This document shows, piece by piece, positions 7,230 through 11,993 of a stretch of DNA of 11,993 nucleotides (positions within the stretch are counted from its first letter, which is position 1; every line of letters starts with the position of its first letter). Position numbers and translations under genes: made by a program. Under the pieces are notes generated by a model, which made no database searches, had not been told where the DNA came from, and was given only the letters and a program-made list of their open reading frames with translations. Origin of the DNA: Oscillospiraceae bacterium (lineage in GTDB: Bacteria; Bacillota; Clostridia; Oscillospirales; Oscillospiraceae); NCBI GenBank assembly GCA_017936205.1, contig JAGBGB010000303.1, positions 1 through 11,993 of the forward strand, given 5' to 3'.

Positions 7230-8471
7230 ATGGTATATAAAAAAGCGTTTCTTTTCCCGGGACAGGGGTCTCAATATATTGGCATGGGAAAGCAGCTGTG
7301 CGAGAAGTATGAAATTGCAAGAAGAACCTTTGAAGAGGCTGACAAGGCACTATCCTTTTCCCTCAGCGACCTTTGCTTCAAGGGTGATCTCGCTGAATTG
7401 ACTCTCACTAAGAATGCTCAGCCTGCAATTCTGACCACCAGTGTAGCAACCTTCCGTGTGCTGCAGGAGAAGGGAATCGCCCCCGAAATTCTTGCAGGTC
7501 ATAGTCTCGGTGAAATATCTGCATTAACTTGTGCCGGAGTTTTTAGCTTTGCTGATGCTGTTCGTCTGGCACAGATCCGCGGAAGCCTTATGCAGGAGGC
7601 AGTCCCTGCGGGTCAGGGCGCTATGGCAGCTGTCATGACGAGAGATATTTCGATGCTGCAGGATCTGTGTGCTTCTGTGGCAGACGGTGAAGTCGTTGTG
7701 ATCTCTAATTATAATACTCGTACGCAGCAGGTTATATCCGGTCATGTCGATGCTGTTGATCGTGCAATTAAGAAATTGGACGAAGCTGGCATTAAAACAA
7801 AGCTTCTGAATGTCAGCGCTCCCTTCCATTGTCCCTTGATGCAACCTGCGGCAGAAGCCTTCGGCAAAGTCCTTAAGGACTTTGAAATCAGAGAGCCGCA
7901 GATTCCTGTGCTTGCAAATGTGAATGCTATGCCTTATCAGGGGGCTGATAAGGTCATCGAATCTCTTGTGAAGCAGATTGTAAGCCCTGTACAGTGGGCG
8001 GACAGCATGACTTATCTCAAGAAGGCTATGATCAAGTATTGTGTGGAGGTTGGCTCCGGACATGTTTTGAAGAATATGATGAAGACCAACATTTCCGACA
8101 TCCCTGTTTTTGCATTTGAAGGGGATGAGGAGGCTCTTTATCAGCATTTTGAATCCTGCAAATTCCCCATTGTATCCCGAGCTATGGGTATTGCGGTAGC
8201 TACCAGAAATACCAATTGGGATTCTGATGCCTATCATCAGGGGGTAGTTGTTCCTTATAACGAACTTGTCAAACTTCAGTCGACGATCGAACAGGAGGGA
8301 AGGCAGGCAAATGAGGAAGAGACTACTCGCACTATTGATCTTTTGTTGACTATTTTCCGCACCAAACAAACTCCTAAGGAGGAACAGATTCTTCGTCTGC
8401 GTCAGCTATTTGAAGACTGCGGAAGAGTGGATCTTCTTCAAAATTTTGATTTTACAGTTATTCGTGCGTAG
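7230..8471 (+). CDS. Stand-alone (trans-acting) malonyl-CoA acyltransferase with C-terminal extension
   Basis: This FabD-like acyltransferase (413 residues) should move malonyl groups from CoA to the ACPs of the AT-less PKS proteins on either side. From MVYKKAF, visible motifs are FPGQGSQ (9-15), the nucleophile Ser92 in GHSLGE, Arg117 in QIRG (binds the malonyl carboxylate), and catalytic His200 in SAPFHCPLM. Phe next to that His fits malonyl rather than methylmalonyl use. The catalytic fold ends near residue 290. About 100 more residues follow, containing SRAMGIAVATRNTNWD and a charged helical tail; I recall similar tails on other Firmicute trans-ATs but could not check. ATG 7230 was chosen because GGAG at 7216-7219 is well spaced and the N-terminus fits the family; ATG 7221 would add three residues. 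The next PKS gene begins 18 bases downstream. I read two ATA codons. Confidence 0.93.
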   Translation: MVYKKAFLFPGQGSQYIGMGKQLCEKYEIARRTFEEADKALSFSLSDLCFKGDLAELTLTKNAQPAILTTSVATFRVLQEKGIAPEILAGHSLGEISALTCAGVFSFADAVRLAQIRGSLMQEAVPAGQGAMAAVMTRDISMLQDLCASVADGEVVVISNYNTRTQQVISGHVDAVDRAIKKLDEAGIKTKLLNVSAPFHCPLMQPAAEAFGKVLKDFEIREPQIPVLANVNAMPYQGADKVIESLVKQIVSPVQWADSMTYLKKAMIKYCVEVGSGHVLKNMMKTNISDIPVFAFEGDEEALYQHFESCKFPIVSRAMGIAVATRNTNWDSDAYHQGVVVPYNELVKLQSTIEQEGRQANEEETTRTIDLLLTIFRTKQTPKEEQILRLRQLFEDCGRVDLLQNFDFTVIRA

Positions 8472-8489
8472 AGCACGATCGGAGAGCCT

Positions 8490-11400
8490 ATGCTGAATTT
8501 AAATCTGAACCTGAATTTAAATGATTTGTCACTCCTGGGTGGGAAGGATCCGATTCCTTCCCAACAGGAGCAACACGGCGTAGCTGTGATCGGCATGGAT
8601 GTTAAGGCCGGAGCTGCGTTAAATAAGGAAGCTGTTTGGCAGGCATTTTGTGAAGGTTTGGATATGATCACGGAACTGCCCGAGAAGAGAGCCCTCGATG
8701 CGAGGGATTATGCTCGACGGGTCTATGGAAGAGATATTCAGAATTTCTCTCACCGTGCTTACTTACCCGAAATCGATGGTTTTGAACCGGAGCTGTTTAA
8801 GCTCTCTCACAGAGAGGCTGAACTGATGGATCCCGTTCAGCGTTTATATTTGGAATCTGCCTGGTGCGCTCTTGAGGATGCAGGCTACGGTGGGAATCGC
8901 TTATCGGGAAGCAAAACAGGAGTATATGTCGGTTATAATCAGGTAGGGGAAAGCTACGAGTCTTTGCTGAAGGATATCCCACAGGAATCGTTGGGCATTT
9001 CGCTCTCCGGAAATGTTACTTCCTTTCTGGCAAGCCGCATCAGTTATCTACTTGATTTAACCGGTCCTGCTATGGTGATCGATACGGCATGCTCTTCATC
9101 ACTTGTTGCATTGCATTTGGCCTGCAAGGCTCTTCGATCCAAAGAAATTGATCAGGCCATTGTAGGTAGTATTCGAATCTTCTTCTGCCCGGAAAAGACA
9201 GGAGAAGACATAGGCACAACATCCTCCAGCGATCGTACCAAGAGTTTCGATGCCTCTGCAGATGGTACCGGTGGGGGAGAAGGCATTATTAGTTTGGTTT
9301 TGAAGCCTCTTCGTGCGGCTGTTCGTGATCGTGACCATATTTATGGAGTGATTAAAGGGAGCTGTGCCAATCAAGATGGCAGCTCCATAGGAATAACAGC
9401 TCCGAATTCTGCTGCACAGGAGAAGGCGATCCTTCAGGCGTGGAGTGAAGCACAGATCGATCCTGAAAAAATCAGCTATATTGAAGCTCACGGTACTGCA
9501 ACTCGCCTTGGCGATCCCGTTGAAATTGGCGGGTTGACTGCTGCGTTTTCTCATTATACGCAGCGCAGACAGTTCTGTGCGTTGGGAGCTTCAAAATCCA
9601 ACTTCGGTCATTTGGACTGCTGTTCCGGATTATTGGGGGTGGTGAAGGTTCTACTGATGATGGAGCATCGCATGATACCACCCAGCCTGCATTTCTGTGC
9701 ACCAAATTTGAAGATTGATTATACCAATTCTCCTATATACATGAATGATTCCCTGAAGCCTTGGACTACCGAGGATGGTGTATTAACTGCAGGTGTCAGC
9801 TCCTTTGGATTGAGTGGCACCAATTGCCATGTGGTTCTTCAGTCTTATGATGCTGCAAATGAACCGATGACCTTAGAGCTTACGCATGAGCTTCTGACGG
9901 TTTCGGCAAGGACGAAAAGTAGCTTGCGCAGTTACCTCCTTGGACTTCAGGATTATTTGCGGAACCACGGGGATCTAAGTCTCAGAAATGTTTGCTATTC
10001 TTTAAATGTCGGCAGATCTCAGCAGCGTTGTCGATTTGCAATTGTTCTTAGGGATATAGAGGAATTTCTATGTCTGTCTGAAGAAGAACTGTTTTCTTCT
10101 TCTCGTTATTCAGAGCACAGGCTTGTTTCAATGGAGACCGATGAAGTCGGTTTGCTTAGCATTTCTAAGCAAAAGAATCTGACTGAGGAAGCGAAATCGG
10201 CGCTTCTGCTGAATGATCTGGATGGCATTGCAAAAGCGTACTTGCAGGGTGCAGATGTTAGCTTTTCTGCACTTTACGATCATCTTCCGGTACGGATCGT
10301 ATCCCTCCCTACCTATGCATTCTCGAAACAGCGCTGTTGGTTTGAAGGACAAAGAGACTATGTATCTCGAGTTGCTGAAACGAAAGCCATACACCCCTTG
10401 TTAGATCGGTGCATTACAGATTCCTATGGCTTACGGGTTTATGAAAAGAGGATGTCTCTTCAGACCTGTATGGAGCTCCGTGAGCACAGAATTCAAGGAA
10501 TTTGTGTACTACCCGGTACGGTCTATGTAGAAATTGCAAACGAAATCGGAAAGCGGCACTTTGGTCAAACAGCCTTCCGCTTCCAGTCGGTTACATTCTT
10601 CTCGCTGCTTACATGCAATGAGAAGGAAGAACGAGTTTTACATTGTATTGCAAAAGAAGACGGTAATAGCCTTCATATTACCATTGCCAGCTGCGGAGAT
10701 GACGGACAATGGCTCCAGCATATAGAAGCTACTCTTTGCCGGGGACTCCTTTCTCCCTCGGAGCCAGTGGATTTGGCAGAGGTCCTATCTTCCTATCCGC
10801 AGGTTTTGACGCAGCAGCAGGACGATGCCCATGAGTTTGTTCAGTTAGGTCAGCATTGGCAAACCGGACTGAAGATCTACGCATCAGAGAATTCTGTCAT
10901 TCTCTATAGTGAGGTCCCGGAGGCGTTTCGAACGGAAGCCTCGGTATACGATCTTTATCCTCCGCTTCTGGACGGGTCAATGAATTCCGGCATTCTCTTG
11001 TTGGAAGGGAAGTACTTACCGCTTAATTATAAAAATATGCAGTTTTATTCCCCGTTACGGGGAAGTACCTATAGCCGCATTACTCGCCTGGCTCATAGAG
11101 AGAGCAATGACGAGATCGCTTTGTTCCATGTAGAGCTTTTTGATCCACAGGGACGGCTTATTGGAGAAGTAGAAGAATACGCACTGAAGCGTATAAACGA
11201 TGCTGAGCATTTCTTGAGAATGCCACAGGAGGAACAGTCCATGTATCAAATTTGCTGGGAGCAACAAACGGAGTCTATACAACCTATATCTGCTCCTTCG
11301 AAATTGACGGCGGTTGTTCTGCTGCGCCCTGAGCAACAGAATTCTTCTATTGTCTCTCAATTTAGAAACCGATTCAGAAATGTAATCCTATTCATGCTAT

Positions 11401-11993
11401 CGGATCGGTATTTCCGTGAAACGGATTCCTGTATTTACATTACCAATCAAGAGCAGGATATGCGGCAAGCTGTTCTTACCCTTGGTGATTTGAAATCTGT
11501 TTTATTTATCAATCTTTTGGCTTTCTGTGAGGATCCTGCAGATCTTCATGCAGGTGTTGAATTGAAGCTCCTCACAGCATTCCATTTTATCAAGGCACTT
11601 AGTGGCTTTGCTGGGAAAAAGTCACTCTGTATGATTACTCAAAATGCTATTGCAGTAAACGGCGAAGAGAAGTTTTACGCTCCTCTGAATCAAGCTTTGA
11701 TCGGATTTTGCTCCTGTATTGAATCTGAACAAAGTGACATGGAGATTTCTGTAATAGATACAGATCCTGATACATCTGCTGCTGTTTTGGCAGAAGCTGT
11801 GTGCGCAAATCAGGTCAAATACATTCATGCCTTCCGCAGAAATCAACTTTATTTGGAGCGGATCTCAAACGATATTCCCGTTCCTGATCCTATTAAGATC
11901 TGCGACTCCGATGTGATCGTAATTCCCGGTGGATATGGTGGGATAGGACTGGCAATCTGTGATGCCCTGTTCCGAATGGCACCTCATGCAAGG
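8490..11993 (+). CDS. trans-AT modular polyketide synthase, 3'-truncated (KS, DH, partial KR)
   Basis: The frame is open from ATG 8490 to the right edge (1168 codons). The Shine-Dalgarno is GGAG at 8481-8484, 18 bases after the AT gene. Domains: a Leu-Asn repeat at residues 2-11; ketosynthase (about 30-450) with the full triad Cys201 (DTACSSS), His334 (EAHGTAT) and His374 (KSNFGH), so it should condense; a linker of about 185 residues ending in LPTYAF..CWF, with no AT; dehydratase (about 634-905) with H666, G670 and P675 of HxxxGxxxxP and Asp828 in PPLLDGS; start of a ketoreductase (from about 918) reaching its cofactor loop GGYGGIG (1147-1153). The KR active site and any ACP are off the window. 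Like the first PKS, it depends on the neighbouring trans-AT and should introduce a hydroxyl or alkene. Codon use differs from the upstream genes (13 ATA), and several KS consensus motifs are altered. Confidence 0.95.
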   Translation, partial: MLNLNLNLNLNDLSLLGGKDPIPSQQEQHGVAVIGMDVKAGAALNKEAVWQAFCEGLDMITELPEKRALDARDYARRVYGRDIQNFSHRAYLPEIDGFEPELFKLSHREAELMDPVQRLYLESAWCALEDAGYGGNRLSGSKTGVYVGYNQVGESYESLLKDIPQESLGISLSGNVTSFLASRISYLLDLTGPAMVIDTACSSSLVALHLACKALRSKEIDQAIVGSIRIFFCPEKTGEDIGTTSSSDRTKSFDASADGTGGGEGIISLVLKPLRAAVRDRDHIYGVIKGSCANQDGSSIGITAPNSAAQEKAILQAWSEAQIDPEKISYIEAHGTATRLGDPVEIGGLTAAFSHYTQRRQFCALGASKSNFGHLDCCSGLLGVVKVLLMMEHRMIPPSLHFCAPNLKIDYTNSPIYMNDSLKPWTTEDGVLTAGVSSFGLSGTNCHVVLQSYDAANEPMTLELTHELLTVSARTKSSLRSYLLGLQDYLRNHGDLSLRNVCYSLNVGRSQQRCRFAIVLRDIEEFLCLSEEELFSSSRYSEHRLVSMETDEVGLLSISKQKNLTEEAKSALLLNDLDGIAKAYLQGADVSFSALYDHLPVRIVSLPTYAFSKQRCWFEGQRDYVSRVAETKAIHPLLDRCITDSYGLRVYEKRMSLQTCMELREHRIQGICVLPGTVYVEIANEIGKRHFGQTAFRFQSVTFFSLLTCNEKEERVLHCIAKEDGNSLHITIASCGDDGQWLQHIEATLCRGLLSPSEPVDLAEVLSSYPQVLTQQQDDAHEFVQLGQHWQTGLKIYASENSVILYSEVPEAFRTEASVYDLYPPLLDGSMNSGILLLEGKYLPLNYKNMQFYSPLRGSTYSRITRLAHRESNDEIALFHVELFDPQGRLIGEVEEYALKRINDAEHFLRMPQEEQSMYQICWEQQTESIQPISAPSKLTAVVLLRPEQQNSSIVSQFRNRFRNVILFMLSDRYFRETDSCIYITNQEQDMRQAVLTLGDLKSVLFINLLAFCEDPADLHAGVELKLLTAFHFIKALSGFAGKKSLCMITQNAIAVNGEEKFYAPLNQALIGFCSCIESEQSDMEISVIDTDPDTSAAVLAEAVCANQVKYIHAFRRNQLYLERISNDIPVPDPIKICDSDVIVIPGGYGGIGLAICDALFRMAPHAR
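8493..8522 (+). repeat. Short direct repeat encoding the (Leu-Asn)5 N-terminus
   Basis: CTGAATTTAAAT occurs at 8493-8504 and again at 8511-8522, separated by CTGAAC. The tract is in frame right after the start codon and encodes five Leu-Asn pairs. The 12-base copies are identical, which suggests recent duplication or slippage, though a selected short alternating strand or docking segment is also possible. Confidence 0.7.

Noticed and set aside
7120..7401. Small plus-strand frame overlapping the AT start
   Set aside because: From 7230 on it is the AT sequence read out of frame. A GTG at 7207 has a good Shine-Dalgarno spacing, but the product looks like no real protein.
7524..8369. 281-codon open frame on the minus strand over the AT gene
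   Set aside because: The plus strand encodes all AT catalytic motifs; the antisense frame shows no domain.

Overview
The window is the interior of a polyketide biosynthesis locus of the trans-acyltransferase (trans-AT) type. All genes lie on the + strand and are packed like one operon. Both window edges cut through modular polyketide synthase (PKS) genes. AGGAGG-type ribosome binding sites, base composition of about 45-50 % GC by eye, and stand-alone AT logic suggest a Firmicute, probably a clostridial anaerobe. That taxonomic call is inference: there is no rRNA or other marker here.

Layout: (1) bases 3-3701, the 3' part of a PKS gene encoding the end of a KS, then DH, KR and one ACP, with no AT domain in the KS-DH linker. 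(2) Bases 3747-7101, a three-gene ABC-2 exporter: an ATPase (3747-4682), a permease with a large external domain and an acidic tract (4724-5974), and a second permease (5971-7101) that overlaps the first by ATGA. (3) Bases 7102-7229, a 128-base leader with two perfect hairpins that share complementary segments. (4) Bases 7230-8471, a stand-alone malonyl-type acyltransferase with a C-terminal extension of about 100 residues. (5) Bases 8490-11993, a second PKS gene running off the right edge: an unusual (Leu-Asn)5 N-terminus, a complete KS, a DH and the start of a KR.

How the parts work together (inference from family knowledge): the free AT loads malonyl units onto the ACPs of both AT-less PKS proteins. 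Each visible module has KS-DH-KR, so each would add two carbons and leave a hydroxyl or, more likely, a C=C double bond; successive modules of this kind give conjugated alkenes. The embedded ABC-2 transporter would export the product or protect the producer. The product cannot be named, because loading, other modules and release lie outside the window.

The most unusual points are the abrupt change in codon use in the last PKS gene (13 ATA isoleucine codons, against none in the first PKS gene or the three transporter genes), the structured leader before the AT gene, the (Leu-Asn)5 N-terminus, and an Asn in place of the usual Gln/His four residues after the catalytic Asp in both DH domains. I saw no tRNA, rRNA, CRISPR array, insertion sequence or clear Rho-independent terminator.
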